Assembly: GCF_019097595.1 (NCBI RefSeq) | Contig: NC_080718.1 | Span: forward strand, 17,684,657-17,748,656 | Length of the DNA stretch: 64,000 nt | Origin: Hemibagrus wyckioides | Lineage: Eukaryota; Chordata; Actinopteri; Siluriformes; Bagridae | Direction: 5' to 3' | Shown: piece after piece, positions 1-12,960 of the stretch | How positions within the stretch are numbered: the first letter of the stretch is position 1 | Layout: every line of letters begins with the position of its first letter | Notes under the pieces: model-generated | Told to the model about the DNA's origin: nothing | The model's input: the letters and a program-made list of their open reading frames with translations, nothing else | Database searches by the model: none | Position numbers and translations under genes: made by a program

Positions 1-2361
1 GGAAAAATTCACATTCTCAGATACGATACTTATAAAACAGCAAATGGGTTCTTCTCCCGGTTGCCTTTAACATTAATCCGTTCTATTTTAGACAGAGAAT
101 CTTGATGACGCAGAATTTGAGGAGAAGAGACATTACAGGTCTTACTAAACTCTACACTTACATACAAGTCAATTACTGGAAGCCTTCACTGCTGTGCTCT
201 GGTATTACAACAGATACGCTTACACTTAGTTTTCAAACATTTATGAAGAAATGCTCATCCATAATGCAGAGAAAAGAACGGAGTTTCTACACAAGCTTTT
301 TTCTAAATTTTAGAAGTGACCATACATACAGCAATTCTCAGATCAGACGGATTATCCGAAGTAACCCGTTATATGCAGTATATCTCAAATAAATATACAG
401 CTGTAGCGTGAAACGTGTGCTAATTACCATCAAGACGACGTAATACTTGATACTTCATGTCGAGAATATTTGTCTGGTTTAAGATACGTACAGGTGAAGT
501 AAGTATTATAGATAACATTGCACATATGAAAATCTAACACTCATGGACTGGAAGATTTAAGATAACCGAATACCATTTTTCTTTCTTTATTGATAATGTT
601 AAAAATCTCCTTTCCAGATGCTGCCTTCTAACATGGCTGGTGTTATGGCTGACATTATACTAACTAATATCATTAAAGCTAAGTTATTATTAATGTATAA
701 ACTGTCTGGTTAAACAAAAATCAAAACAAGCAGTAATTGAGCACTTTGCACATTCCAGATGGAGTGAGGTGACTATGGTGGCGTCATCTTTTCCCTTTGC
801 CATATCAAATCCTCTGATGAATACAGGAAGCACCTTCTCCATCAAGGAATGACTTTAGGCACATTGTCTCAGTTACACCAGCACCTTATTGGGCTGACAC
901 TGGCATGATTGACAGGATATGATAAATGATAAATAGCCATTTTTGTCCTTACCAGACATTGAGCACTGGAAAGGTACAAAGCAGAGAAGCACCTGAATTC
1001 AAGCTTCAACACTTAAACACATTTGATGTACACATAAGTATTCCAACAGATCTAATGACCGTTACAAAAATCAACTCTTGTGTGGTGTTCAGGTCAAATT
1101 AATCGGCTTTATATTTTTATTACATTTGCAGATGTTTTTTGACAGCTGTATTTCACAGCCAGCAACTGCATTAATCTTTGGTTTCTCATGCTAATGCTGT
1201 TGTTCATCACCTGTATTTGATAAATTAGCTCAAAATAATAAACATTATTCCATTTCTAGATTTTTTTAACTCTCACAAAAACGAAGAACACTGTCATTGT
1301 TAAATGGGATCTAATGTGTATTTCCAAACACTAATATGAGAGAAAGACAATATGCGTAAAGGACTATTATTTCTGTAGTGCTTTTAAAACCCCAATATCA
1401 TCCCCGGTCAGTGTGACCCGAACAGTACCAAAGGGTTCAAAGCGTGAACATTACACAAGGGTGAAATGATTGATTGGAGCTGAAATTTTTCCTCCTTTAG
1501 CGGTCTATAATAACAGCATAGTTGCACTGTGCCAAAGAGAGAAATAAATGAAGAGAGAATAAGGAAGAAAACAGAGCAACAACATTCCTTGCACTCCCTT
1601 GAGACCCGCATAAGGATCATAATCACGGATTTTAAATTACTGCCAATGCTGAACCTTTATTTATAAGTTTCACGTTATAACTCACTTTCTTTTCAAAGAA
1701 TACAAAAAAGAAAAGAAAAAACATGCAGACAAACAAATCCGAGATCCAAAAATATATATCTGAAATATGTAATCTGTCTGAATGGCCTTCCTGTTGCATG
1801 CAAAACTATGGGCCAGATTAGACTGAGGGCTGAGATTAGTCCGTGATTGTACAAACACATACTGTAATTGTTGTTTAGATTTAACAAGGACAATTTCATT
1901 TAGCAAAAACAGTACTACTACATTTTTTTTTACAATAATCAACTAGTTTTATAACCTGAGCAACGATAAAAAGAAACAAAAACGCTGCACTGTTGTTGAT
2001 TAAATGCAAGTCAATTGTAAACCACATCTCAAGCATGGTGTAATATGAGCAATCACTTTGATGACTGATGCCACACTGTAACAGCACATCTGGATTATAG
2101 CTTTCAAGGCATGGAGAAGAAACTTGCAGATATGACAATTTGCAACCACTTGCAGCCGCAAGAACTGCTTAGCTCTTTGAGCTTCAAAGCCTCAAAATAT
2201 TATGCTTTTGTAATTAAAATTTTTTACAGACGATTATAATCAGAGAGATACGAATAGACAAATAAAAGCAATTTTAGGGTTCGCAATTTAGCATTTAATT
2301 TGTCTTTTTTAAGCTGTAAAATCATTAAAAGGTTCATGAACCGTCTATGAATGATGCTCAC
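1..2361. other. intron of cdc42bpa, left part
   Basis: This AT-rich stretch lies 3' of the donor of the second cdc42bpa coding exon, which is on the minus strand. The next kinase-domain exon of the family was not found here on either strand, so the intron continues beyond the window edge. Short open frames such as 102-392 (plus) and 1682-1942 (minus) have no recognisable domain or splice context. I see no RNA gene or clear repeat in it. Confidence 0.6.
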
Positions 2362-2453
2362 CTCCCCAAATGCTCCTCGGCCAATCACTTTCAGGATTTC
2401 AAAGTCATCCTTGTGCAGTCTCATCTGCTTCACTTTTGATGTGAATGGTTTAG
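2362..2453 (-). CDS. cdc42bpa: cdc42bpa coding exon 2 (start of MRCK alpha kinase domain)
   Basis: This 92-bp exon continues the reading frame of the exon at 11461-11638. It is bounded by an acceptor ending TCTACAG (2460-2454) and a donor GTGAGC (2361-2356). It encodes [20 protein letters not shown] and then the kinase glycine loop GRGAFGE. These residues match the start of the catalytic domain of myotonic-dystrophy-kinase-related CDC42-binding kinases (AGC family). Such kinases bind CDC42-GTP and phosphorylate targets that raise actomyosin contractility. The phase fits: two bases complete the alanine codon begun by one base of exon 1. The [13 protein letters not shown] wording favours the alpha paralog over beta. 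The remaining exons lie outside the window. Confidence 0.93.
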
Positions 2454-3891
2454 CTGTAGAGACACAGAGAAGATAAACGTGGTCAGTATATAAGAAAATA
2501 ATAAGCCATTTTACCATTATGTGCTTTACTCAACACCTCGCACAAAAAAGATGGAGTGAAGCATCTCAATTTCTCATCTACAGTTTACAATCTGTCTTTC
2601 AGAAAACGCTTTATTCCTCACCAACTGTTCTCACAAATGTTTCTGGTTGTTTTTCCTCCCTATTTTAACTGAACCTTGTCACCTAGGAGGAAAGTGCCAT
2701 CTGCCCTCTTCTGCATACATGAGCTCACAGACGTCCATTATTGGCTAATCTCTGCAATTGACATCCCTCCAAGCCAGAAAAGCACAGCCAATTTTCTTCT
2801 TCGGCTCCCAGCGACAGATTGCTGTGGCATCTTTAGAGACTCATGATCTCGAAATGATAGGATGAACATTCATGCTGTGCCATTCGGAAGGCACGGTTTC
2901 CTCTCATTACATGCGTAGTTGTCACTGTTTCAAACCGTGAACGAATTCTCGAATATACAGTAATCAAGTTTCTATTGTATTTAAGCACAACAGTAAGCTT
3001 TATAACTGCTTCAGCTCTGACAGTTTTGAGGAAGTTTTGCATTAACAATGACAGGCAGAATTAGAGGTATTGCTCGGATCCATTCAAAACAGAGGCTTCA
3101 AGAGCTAAAGAACATTTTCATCCATTTTAAAACAAATGGAGCTCACTGAATGGTTTTTGCTTCAGAGTAAAGTATCATAAACTGCATTTACGACCTGGGT
3201 AGCTTCAGAAGCATACACCCATCAGCTCTTAAAGGCACAGGTACTGATACTCCTTTTATTGTTCTCCTTTTACATTCTTTGGCATTCTCTCTATCTTCTG
3301 TAAGCTACTGTTTAGTCCGACAATGACCATGAGAGCACAATTAAAACATCTTTCTCATGGATATGTGGGAGGTTACGTTTACTCTCCCTTTTGTCTAGCT
3401 CTCTAACATCCTTCCGAACGTAAGCTTAAACACACTTAATGATCCAATCTGAATCCTTCTTCTCATTTAGACCACTAACACCATAAAGTCCACATTCCCT
3501 ACAATGCCCGTGGCACAGGTGTATCCATTTCCTCAACAAGCACACAGCAAGCAGCTAAAGCGACTTTACAACATGACCGTGTGGGAACACATCCCGGCTT
3601 AATCTTTTCTTACAAAAAATTTCAGTCATTAACAATAGAAGTTGCACAAGTGTCGCTGTATACTATTTAACCCTTTATTCACGGTTTCCAACAAGTCTCC
3701 TGAGGTTACAATAGGAACTTAACAGACATTTTCATTCCACAACAATACTGACATGGGATAAAACTGCATAAATAAGTCGGTAACTTTTATTAAATCATGG
3801 GAAAGTTTCAGAACTTTGCCATTCAGACACTAGCCAGTACACTGTGATACTACAAAACAGTGGCAAAAGGTGTGATGGCACCTTTTGCCAC

Positions 3892-3927
3892 TGAAAGAAA
3901 GAAAGAAACAGAGAGAAAGAAAGAAAC

Positions 3928-3962
<35 letters not shown>

Positions 3963-3981
3963 GAAAGAGAGAAAGAAAGAG

Positions 3982-4080
<99 letters not shown>
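3892..4080. repeat. GAAA/GA microsatellite
   Basis: Pure purine tract of GAAA tetramers with interspersed GA dinucleotides; about 190 bp without a pyrimidine run. It is open in several frames, giving artefactual lysine/glutamate/arginine ORFs. Confidence 0.95.
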
Positions 4081-4521
4081 AGTTGTCAGGCCAAAATGCA
4101 GCGTGCTGTGGAAATTACATATTTTTGTAGGCTAACCCGGAAGTGATCATCACCCTGGTTCCCTCAACAAAAAGTCGACAGAAATTTTCCACTGGCTTTT
4201 GGAAAAATAAGTATGAATCATACACTTTTTGCTTATCAAGATAATTTTCACAAATGAAGTCAATTGTTATGAATTTGCAAGGCTAAATACCATTTGGCTG
4301 AAGTAAAAAGCAAACTACACCATGGCATGACTTCAATATCACCGCCACTAAGTTTCTAACAGTTCTTTCATTCTTTATTTTAGGAATCTGAATAAACGAA
4401 ATGTTTGATTTGGAATAGTTTGCAAAAGCCTGAGTATAAACAACAAGGCAGTAGGAGATGAGTTTTCCTGTTAGGTGTTAATGTTCCTGACATCCTCTCT
4501 AGCCCCATTTAACCACTTAAC

Positions 4522-4524
<3 letters not shown>

Positions 4525-4554
<30 letters not shown>
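4525..4554. repeat. AT dinucleotide microsatellite
   Basis: About 15 copies of an AT dinucleotide within the cdc42bpa intron. Confidence 0.9.
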
Positions 4555-4556
<2 letters not shown>

Positions 4557-6165
4557 AGCTGTTGGAAGGTATAGATATACACCATAGTGAAATGAGCATA
4601 AGCTTAATCAATTTAGTTTGTATTCAGAAGCTGGCTGTCAAAATGTCACCAGCGCTCCTCTGCTGCACTCAGAATGGAAACATAAAATGAAATGATAAAC
4701 TGATATAACTTTACTTGCAGTTTACTATGTGAAGTTTTAACCAGACGTATCATCTTCAACACAGTTGTCTAGAAATAAACACAGATTTGAACGCATGGAA
4801 TAAAGCAGGAACAAATTTCAGAGTCATAAAACTTGTGTGACATTAAACCAAGAGGTGACTTCAGCGCAGTGGAGCAGTGCTGAAAGTCACTTATTTGGGT
4901 GCAATATGCATATCCCAGTTTACCCCGACATATATCTCATATCCTTTCATACACATTTAATTTACTAAAATCACATATTTATAAAATATTTATTTTTATT
5001 TATTTTATTTTATATTTAAATATTTTATATTTATATTTATAAAATAATGCATCACTCAGAAATTTGTAAATCTTGGTCTAAGTATTGTACGGCATACAGA
5101 TATCACAATATTAACAGAAAAAAGCACTAAATGTCAATGCAGTAGTTTTGTCTGGTTATAAATAGTAGATTAAAGTAAATTAAATAACCAGCCTTTAATT
5201 GTGTCTGTTCTGCACTTAGCTGTAACGTCTGATCTGAGAGGAAAAAACATTTCACAGCCTCTCAGTGCAACATGTAAAGTTATAAAAACCAAAACCAAAC
5301 ACTAAATTGATCCAAGCTGTCGGGTCCGTGATAAAAATCATGTCATAAAAACATGCCAGCAGCACAAAATAATTCTCATCCTCACATCAAAAATGGCATT
5401 GTGTTGCTTTGTGTAGTGAGGTAGGCATGAAGATATAAATTAAATGAACCATACTGCACATCTCCCGGGATGCCCTGCAATGAGACACCATATAAAGGCA
5501 AAGCAACAAGCAAGCAGTGCTACATGACTTCCATAGAGGGTAAGAGTCTTTCAGTCACAGAGCCAGGACTGAGGAGAGCTAAAGCGGTTATGCAATTAAG
5601 TAGATTAGTCAGTCGACTGCAGTAAAAAATAAATTCCTGAAAGGCCTTTGAGCTTGTGTTTTATATTAGTTAACAGTGATAGGCTGCACGTTTTAAATAA
5701 ACATTTCAACTATAAAGTGAAGTCAAAAAGAAATTAGACAGCTAAATTTAGCCAGAAAAATCCTACACTCACACGATTAGATGAAGGACACAAAGTAGTA
5801 GCACTAATAATGCACAATTTAAAAAAAAAAGGTCTCTTTGGGTATTCTGAGTGCTTTGTAAAAATGCGACTTAATACAAAAAAAAGCAAACATAGTGTTA
5901 ATAAATTCTTTAAATGCATACAGTTCTGTGTGAATATGCAACTCCTGGGACAAACTGGATCAGTCTTATATACCCAAGTGTGTGAGTACAGGTGTAGTAC
6001 AGGAGTACAGGTGAGGTGTATCAGAGTACAGAGCAGACTATAGGAAGATATAATCAAACGTGAATGAACATAAATCCTGAACAGAAATATAACGTGTTTA
6101 TGATGTATTTATTACAAGGAGGATTTTGTTGCATGTGAATACATGAAAATGATGGGGGGGGGGGG

Positions 6166-6249
6166 AAGAGAGACAGACAGAGAGATAGACGAGGGGTAGA
6201 GAGATAGAGACAAAGACAGACAGAGAGACAGAGAAAGAGAGAGACAGAC

Positions 6250-6311
<62 letters not shown>

Positions 6312-6366
6312 GAACGAGAGACAGACAGAGATAGACAGAGGGGGGTAGAGAGATAGAGACAAAGAC

Positions 6367-6408
<42 letters not shown>

Positions 6409-6493
6409 GGAGAAAGAGAGACAAAGAACGAGAGACAGACGGGGGGAGGAGAGATAGAGACAAAGAGACAGAGAGACAGAGAAAGAGAGGGAC

Positions 6494-6542
<49 letters not shown>

Positions 6543-6543
6543 C

Positions 6544-6584
<41 letters not shown>

Positions 6585-6641
6585 CAGACAGAGAGACAGA
6601 GAAAGAGAGGGACAGACAGAGAGACAGAGAAAGAGAGGGAC

Positions 6642-6700
<59 letters not shown>

Positions 6701-6725
6701 AAGAAAGAGAGAGACAGACAGAGAG

Positions 6726-6757
<32 letters not shown>

Positions 6758-6794
6758 CAAAGAAAGACAGACAAAGAAAGAGAGACAGACAGAA

Positions 6795-6846
<52 letters not shown>

Positions 6847-6972
6847 GAAGAGAGACAACGAAAGAGAGACAACGAAAGAGAGACAACGAAAGAGAGACAA
6901 CGAAAGAGAGACAGACAGAAAGGGAGAGAGAGAGACACAGAAAGAGACACAGAGAGAGAGAGAGAGAGAGAG
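6166..6972. repeat. giant GA-rich purine tract
   Basis: About 800 bp made almost entirely of GA, GACA, GAAA and AGAGGGACAGAC units, directly preceded by a run of G from about 6154. A 14-bp unit containing GAGAGACAACGAAA recurs in tandem near 6848-6906. The minus strand is open in several frames with serine/leucine translation, which reflects the repeat rather than a gene. Confidence 0.95.
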
Positions 6973-9554
6973 CGCTGTTTATCTCAGCAATAACACAGAT
7001 GAGAACAGGAACTAACTAATCTGATAGACATTCCAAAAACTAAATCTAACTATAAAACCATTAAACCTTTGATACATTAAGAGAGCAGACACTGTAATGA
7101 TCAGTGAATCACTGTGGTATAAGAGGAATAACGTGCACCAGGCCGTGCTGTAATGCTGTTATATTAAAATAATGCACTTCAGTAATAACTCTACTATTTA
7201 CCAACATCTCCAGAGCATTACAAGACAATTAATACAAATATTACAAAGAAAGATCTGCATAAGGTGAAGATCTGTAGGTCTGGAGTCTAACAACCCTCTC
7301 TTTATCCTTTTCCACTCATGTTCAGATGTCTTAATACACCCAGAATTTACTATAATGCAAAAATCGCCCATTGATTTTACTACTTAAGAATTATAGATAG
7401 CACTTCCTGTCTTTGCTAAAGAGACAGCATAATGCAAATAAATTGACCTGTTGTGATTATGATATATGGGATGTGAAACTCCCTCATAACTGGCCTTCTT
7501 GAAATACCACAAGATGTCAGGGACTGTTCCCTTAGTCAGCATTTTCCGTTAACGGCCATAAAAACAACCGAGCCTGCTCTGCATCTGTGACATTCACAGA
7601 CCAGTGCATGCCATCAAACCCTAGCTCACAAAGCTGAACACTTGTGTGTTTTAGCTTTCATGTCACACATTAAATCGAGATTGTTTGTTAAGCGTTCAGT
7701 AAAAAAGTGTAATAAGCATTCGGTAAAATTGTAGCTTTCAAAAGGTTTTATTATCTTTAAACATCTTGGCCATTTCAGTGCTCATTGCTTTGTCGTCTTT
7801 CCAACAGAACACCAACGCAGCTCCAAGTATCGGTCGATATCGGGTACTGATCCAACACTGACAAAAACTAAACCAGCTCTCTGACAGCTCTGTGGTCAGG
7901 GTCATGTGAAACCTTGGGCATGAGGAAGGTGTGCTCTTGGACATGCTGATCTTATTGCATTCAGGCTCACGTTTTGTTTTGTGTTTCGACTGTGGAGATA
8001 ACACGTGTCTATCAATTTAAAGATGTTAAAATGACAAAGATGGATCAGGCGCATAGATTTGTGTTGCTATCAGTACATGACAACGCTACGACACTTAACA
8101 TAAACTAGAAAAGCCGGAAATAATTGACTATTGAGAAATAATCTGGGAGGTTTGTCTGGCACACAACATTCCAGCAAGACAAATCACTAACTTCATTATT
8201 ACTAACAACAAAGGCTTGTCAACTGAACAGGCTACACACACACATCATCTGTACCCAGTTAGCTGAGCTAAAACATCTCGAAAGCACGTGGCTATCACAA
8301 GGTTATGACCGTCATAACAAATCTGGCTGACAGACAGGATGCACGTTCCAGCTTGTTCCAGCGCAGTCCTTAGTACTAGGCTACATTTTAATATAAGAGG
8401 AGCACAACAGTTACATCACATTTTCCAAAAAGAAACTGACAGCTGTCTAATGCTTTATCTAGATTTAGTGCTTATAAATAAATACGTTAAAGTCCTAGGT
8501 TATTCTACAAGGAGTGGAAAATAATCAATATTAATGATCAAACTAATAATAATAATAATCAAATCACTTTAGGCTTATTTAGTATACTTTTGCAGTATTC
8601 ACAGTTGATAAGGAATGCTGCGACACCAAGAATAGCTCTCTAGAAATGGGAACGAGTGTTTATATTTGCCAAGACTTGGCCTTTTTATAGGCCACATGAT
8701 CTCCTTTAAAGACTCAGCTGTCACTCGCAAAGAACAGACGATGTAAAGGTTCAACAAACGTAATGTGAGGGATGCATAGGTCTAACACATGTAATGTAAT
8801 ACAGCGAGAGTTCCTACATGTGACGAGAAGAAAAAAAAAAACCCTACATATTCAACTTGAATAGCATGGTTCAATAAGTTTTTGCTGACTTGCCAAATGT
8901 TGTGAGGAAACGCTGAGAACAACTTTCAGCCAGGGGGGAAAAAGGACCAGAAGTAATGTCAAATTAATGTCGGTAATTCTGGATCATTTGGTTCTAATAA
9001 AACAAAATATATACAGAAAAGCTGTAACTGTTTTATATATTATTTATAGATGGAGAGATTTTCTGTCGTTTAGCAATAATGTGTATGTGGTCCAGTTACT
9101 GTAAAAGACAACACACTGATCCTTGATGTTTCACTCAGCCTTGCAGTTCAGTATGCAGGTATGACTTCTAAATATTTAGCAGCATGTTGTTACTTGACTT
9201 TACCAAAGGCTGTATGCACACTGGAAACACTCTGGGACTACTAAGACCCTAAACACTGGAAACATGCAATCAGTAACCTAAAGTGCAAGTAGGTTTACAT
9301 GATTATATTAGTGCTATAACACATTAAGAAGAACATAAGGAGGAAAAAAATCAGCCCGTGACGGATCACCCACTAAATACACTTCTATCCAAGAACTTTA
9401 AACATGTGCTTATTTGCCAGCAGTTACACTCAGTAGGCATTTTGTTTGCTATGTATATCATGTACATACACTTTGTAGCTAAGAAATTACTGACTGCTTT
9501 GCTCAAACTCCTTCTAATCCAACCATTAATGTGAAGAGCTCGCTGCTAACCAGA

Positions 9555-10028
9555 TACGCTATATTGGCAAAAGTTTTGGGACACTCCTTCAAATCATTGA
9601 ATTCAGGTGTTGTTTTTCAGGAGGTTGGGCTTGGCCCCATAGTTTCAGTTAAAGGAGCTCTTAATGCTTCAGCATTCCCAAAGCAATTTTGGAAAATTTC
9701 ATGCTCTGAACTATGTTTGGGGATGACCCCTTCCTGTTCCAACGCAAGGTCCATAAAGATATGTGGAGGAACTTGACTGGCCTGCAACCCGATAGAACAC
9801 CTTCGGGATGAATTAGAGCGGAGACTGTGAGCCAGACCTTCTCGCCCAACATTACAAATATGCTGCTAGAAGAATGGTCACAAATTCCCATAAACACACT
9901 CCTAAACCTTGTAGAAAGCATTCCCAGAAGAATTGAAACTGTTAAAGCTGCAAAGGGCGGGCCAACTCCATATTAATTCCATGTGCATGTAAAGGCAGAT
10001 GTCCCAAAACTTTTGGCAATATAGTGTA
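9555..10028. mobile_element. Tc1/mariner-type remnant, family A copy 1
   Basis: The element is bounded by near-inverted ends resembling CTATATTGGCAAAAGTTTTGG at the left and its complement at the right, flanked by TA. Its interior keeps traces of a Tc1-type transposase C-terminus and a segment related to other family A copies at 19415, 31880 and about 59460. It is broken and non-autonomous. Confidence 0.85.
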
Positions 10029-10678
10029 TCTTAAGTGGTGGATCATTCTCAATACAGCACTCACACACACGGTAGTAGCAGGCTATTGTGTGCGCCGCCA
10101 GTATGAGTTTATCAGGCAGAACAGGTTTGCGTACTGTGTGTACTTGATGTACATTTTATTCGACGCACCTACTTTGTTGGTAGTTACAGACTATAGGTGT
10201 AAAATTCCTTCAAGCAACTTAATAATAATCCATAGGTTCCTAATCCCCGGGACTGAGTACCACATGTTCTGCAAATTTTATGCATTTTCTCTGCTCTAAC
10301 ACATCCACTTTAACCAGAAAGAGCTGTTAGGTAGCTGATTAGTTAAATAGGGTGTAACAGAGCAGAAGAAACACTTAAAATGTTCAGGAAATGGGGTTTG
10401 GCATTTGTAAACCTGGGTCGGGAGCCTCGGGTGGGTTGTGAAACTTAAAAAAATGGGTCGCTAATATGATTTAAGGATAATGTTCTAAAATTAATAAAAT
10501 GCAATTTTAATAATAATAAAACAAGAAGAAGAAGAATAACAACTTTGAAAAGAAACACACTTTAAAACCACTGTGATGATGCAAAGGCTTTAGTATATAT
10601 ATATAACCCATCACCAGTGGTTAGTTCAGGGATCAGATTGCAGTTCTAAATTTGGCAGCACCATTGTTATATCTGATG

Positions 10679-11238
10679 TACATCAATCAGCCATAACATT
10701 ATGACCACTGACAGGTAACGTGAATATGACTGATTATCTCCTCATCATGGCACCTGTTAGTGGGTGGGAGATATAAAGCAGCAAGTCAGCAATTGAACAT
10801 ATTGTCCTCAAAGTTGATGTGTTAAAAGCAGGAAAAATGGGCAAGTGTAAGGATTTGAGCGAGTTTGACAAGGGCCAAATTTTGATGGCTAGACGACTGG
10901 ATCAGAGCATCTCCAAAACTGCAGCTCTTGTGGTGTGTTCCCGGTCTGCAGTGGTCAGTATCTATCAAAAGTGGTCCAAGGAAGGAACAGAGGTGAACCG
11001 GCAACAGGGTCATGGGTGACCAAGGCTCACTGATGCACGTGGGGAGTGAAGGCTGACCTGTGTGATCCGATCCAACAGACGAGCTACTGTTGCTCAAATT
11101 GATGAAGAAGTTAATGCTGGTTCTGATAGAAAGGTGTCAGAATACACAGTGCATGACGGGTCAGGGCTGTTTTGTCAGCAATTGGGGGACCAACACAATA
11201 TTAGGCAGGTTTTCATAATGTTATGCCTGGTCAGTGTA
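10679..11238 (+). mobile_element. Tc1-type remnant, family B copy 1, with transposase N-terminus
   Basis: Terminal inverted repeats contain the CATAACATTATGACCA motif at the left and its complement near TTATGCCTGGTCAGTGTA at the right, flanked by TA. The open stretch 10834-11019 encodes [20 protein letters not shown] followed by a helix-turn-helix ending in YQKWSKEG. This matches the DNA-binding domain of Tc1-family transposases. A stop follows GHG and the catalytic DDE part is absent, so the copy is a dead deletion derivative. Related copies lie at 24764, 27366 and 30229. Confidence 0.9.
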
Positions 11239-11460
11239 TTCCTAACAGACTTATTGATACACCGTCCCAGATCAGGGTCAGTGGTGGGAACGGTGTGAGA
11301 ATCTCTCAGCAGTGGAGGTCATATTAATTGATGGACAGTTGTGTAGATGGAATAAGAGCACAGTCAGTAAATGTAAACCTACTATAGAGTATGTGTACAT
11401 ATTAAAATGCTGAATGGTGTATCTAATTAATTCAAATCAACCACCGCGTCTACTACTTAC

Positions 11461-11638
11461 CCCACTCCAGGAACTCGGCTATGTTCTTCTCTCTCCTGAG
11501 AGGGGAATTATTGCATTCATCATACAGGCAGATGAGCACGTCCAGCAGAGCCTCGACGCTGAAACACTGGCCATTAGACTTGACAGGACCATCCAGGAAC
11601 ATTTTCTCCAGCTTTTTCAAACGAACTTCGCCCGACAT
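11461..11638 (-). CDS. cdc42bpa: cdc42bpa coding exon 1 (N-terminus of MRCK alpha)
   Basis: The exon encodes an N-terminus beginning [18 protein letters not shown] and containing [18 protein letters not shown], ending at ...LEW plus one base. This closely matches the conserved N-terminal lobe of CDC42-binding protein kinase alpha. The ATG is at 11638-11636 and the donor GTAAGTA at 11460-11454. The frame then joins the exon at 2362-2453, where the alanine-lysine-proline-phenylalanine continuation is found. The [10 protein letters not shown] segment favours alpha over the beta paralog. Transcription runs leftwards, away from lefty. Confidence 0.95.
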
Positions 11639-12700
11639 GGTGGAACAAAAATGTGGTCGTCCCTGGCCTTTACACTATCTGACAGAATTGTGTTAAAAAT
11701 ATAAACACTGACATTAAAAACCGAGTCAAGCTAGCCACGTCGGTGCTGAGGCTACAAACACACACAGCTAGCTAGCTAAGCTCCAGAAGAAAACACTTCA
11801 TGCTCCCATTCATACACAACAGAGAACCATGGTGTGCTCACACTGCCACAGCTAGACCTAGACCTAGCCGTTTTGTTTGTTTGTTTCTAGCTTGTTAGAT
11901 TTATTTCGTTCATCTAATATTGTGTGCTACATTTTCTGCAGTCAGGATTAAGTAGAGACAGAAATTAGACAAAAATCTGCCTAGCCAAGACGTGATGTCG
12001 CTCCACTCTTCACACTTCTTTATAAAACAGCGCGCGTTCGTAAGCAAAAAGCAAACTGTTCATATTTAATATGCTGGATGTAAAAGAATAGATAAATAAA
12101 ACTGATTATCAGTTAGACTTCAGCTGCATCAGATACAAACAAGCGAATGTGAGCAAAGCCTGCAGCAAATGCTAAAAAGCTAAGTGGCTAGCGAATTGAT
12201 TGCGCTAGGTAAGGTTAACTCTTGGATACCTAGGCACTAGACAATGGAAATGTTTTATTAAAACCCTGGTTTAAGCGACACGACTTTAGTATAATAAATT
12301 AACTTGCAAAACATTCACGTATCTAAACACACTGCGAGCTAGAATTTGCTAACCCACAAAGTAACTTCTAAGCTAGCTTATGACACTACTGTGGAGCTAC
12401 AGCAGCCGAGCTTGATAGCCGAAAACCTAGCTAGCTAACTAACTTGACACAAGTTCCAAAAAAATAGTTGATAAGCAGCACAGACAGTCCGTAAAAAATA
12501 AAACCGACGCATTTATACAGAAGTCCTTTCCACAGTCGAAAATCTCGCCCAGGATGAAGAGTAACTAACATTCCCCGTGATCCCACACAGCACTGTGGAA
12601 ATCCGTGCCTCTCCCCTGCGCGACCTCAGCCCGCAGCCCACCGCGCTCAGGGAATGCGGCTGCAGCGGTAGGATGAGGCTCTATCCAAAATGTCTTCCTG
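11639..12700 (-). promoter_or_regulatory. cdc42bpa: probable 5' UTR and promoter region of cdc42bpa
   Basis: This is DNA immediately 5' of the MRCK alpha start codon. GC and CpG content rises at 12570-12670, with CGCGACC, CCGCGCT and GCGGCTGCAGCGG segments, in an otherwise AT-rich area. That is the most promoter-like part, but the transcription start and any noncoding exon cannot be placed from sequence alone. An AGCTAGCTAACTAACTT motif at 12429-12445 recurs exactly upstream of the ahi1 start codon. Confidence 0.45.
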
Positions 12701-12813
12701 GATGTAGTGCACTACATCGAGCGCAGAAGCCACTGTTTCATATCCGGTATAGTGTCCCTATAGAGGGAGTCGGGAGTTATTGGGAATGAAGCCAGAAAGA
12801 ATTCTACACCAAC

Positions 12814-12960
12814 ATGGCGACCGGCGCACAACAGCTGTTTTGCTTTATGGGGAAATTCAGGGATGCTGGAAGTGCTATCCCGCTATTTCTGCATCGTAAA
12901 TCACTGATAAAGATACGATTGTGGTCGAGGAACAAAGTTAGTTATCTGATGCCTTTTTAA
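12814..12960 (+). other. 48-codon ORF in strong start context, significance unknown
   Basis: An ATG in the context CCAACATGGCGACC opens a 48-codon frame starting MATGAQQLFCFMGKFRDAGS. The start overlaps a YY1-like motif (AACATGGCG) of the kind seen at many vertebrate transcription starts. It lies divergent to cdc42bpa. No family is recognised and no clear splice donor follows, so it may be a chance ORF at the edge of a bidirectional promoter. Confidence 0.25.

Larger units (their letters stand above)
2454..11460 (-). other. first large intron of cdc42bpa (about 9 kb)
   Basis: This interval separates the two cdc42bpa coding exons and opens with a consensus GTAAGTA donor at 11460-11454. It contains a GAAA tract (about 3892-4080), an AT dinucleotide run (4525-4554), the long GA-rich tract (6166-6972) and two Tc1-type remnants (9555-10028 and 10679-11238). 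The rest (2461-3890, 4555-6165, 6973-9554) shows no recognisable gene. A long first intron is usual in this kinase family and often holds regulatory DNA, but no specific element is claimed. Confidence 0.75.

Noticed and set aside
2224..2361. Continuation of the kinase frame after GRGAFGE (residues SIIHRRF...)
   Set aside because: This is read-through past a GTGAGC donor; the family continues with a different sequence from the next exon.
3860..4135. Plus-strand ORFs rich in lysine, glutamate and arginine
   Set aside because: Artefact of the GAAA microsatellite.
6054..6950. Minus-strand ORFs of 262-298 codons composed of serine and leucine
   Set aside because: They are translations of the GA-rich microsatellite, open in several frames at once.
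10024..10299. 91-codon plus ORF next to a Tc1 remnant
   Set aside because: No recognisable domain, no splice context, and it begins at the edge of a transposon end.
12019..12030. TATAAAA as a cdc42bpa TATA box
   Set aside because: The motif is near-palindromic in AT-rich DNA, and nothing else marks a transcription start at the right distance.
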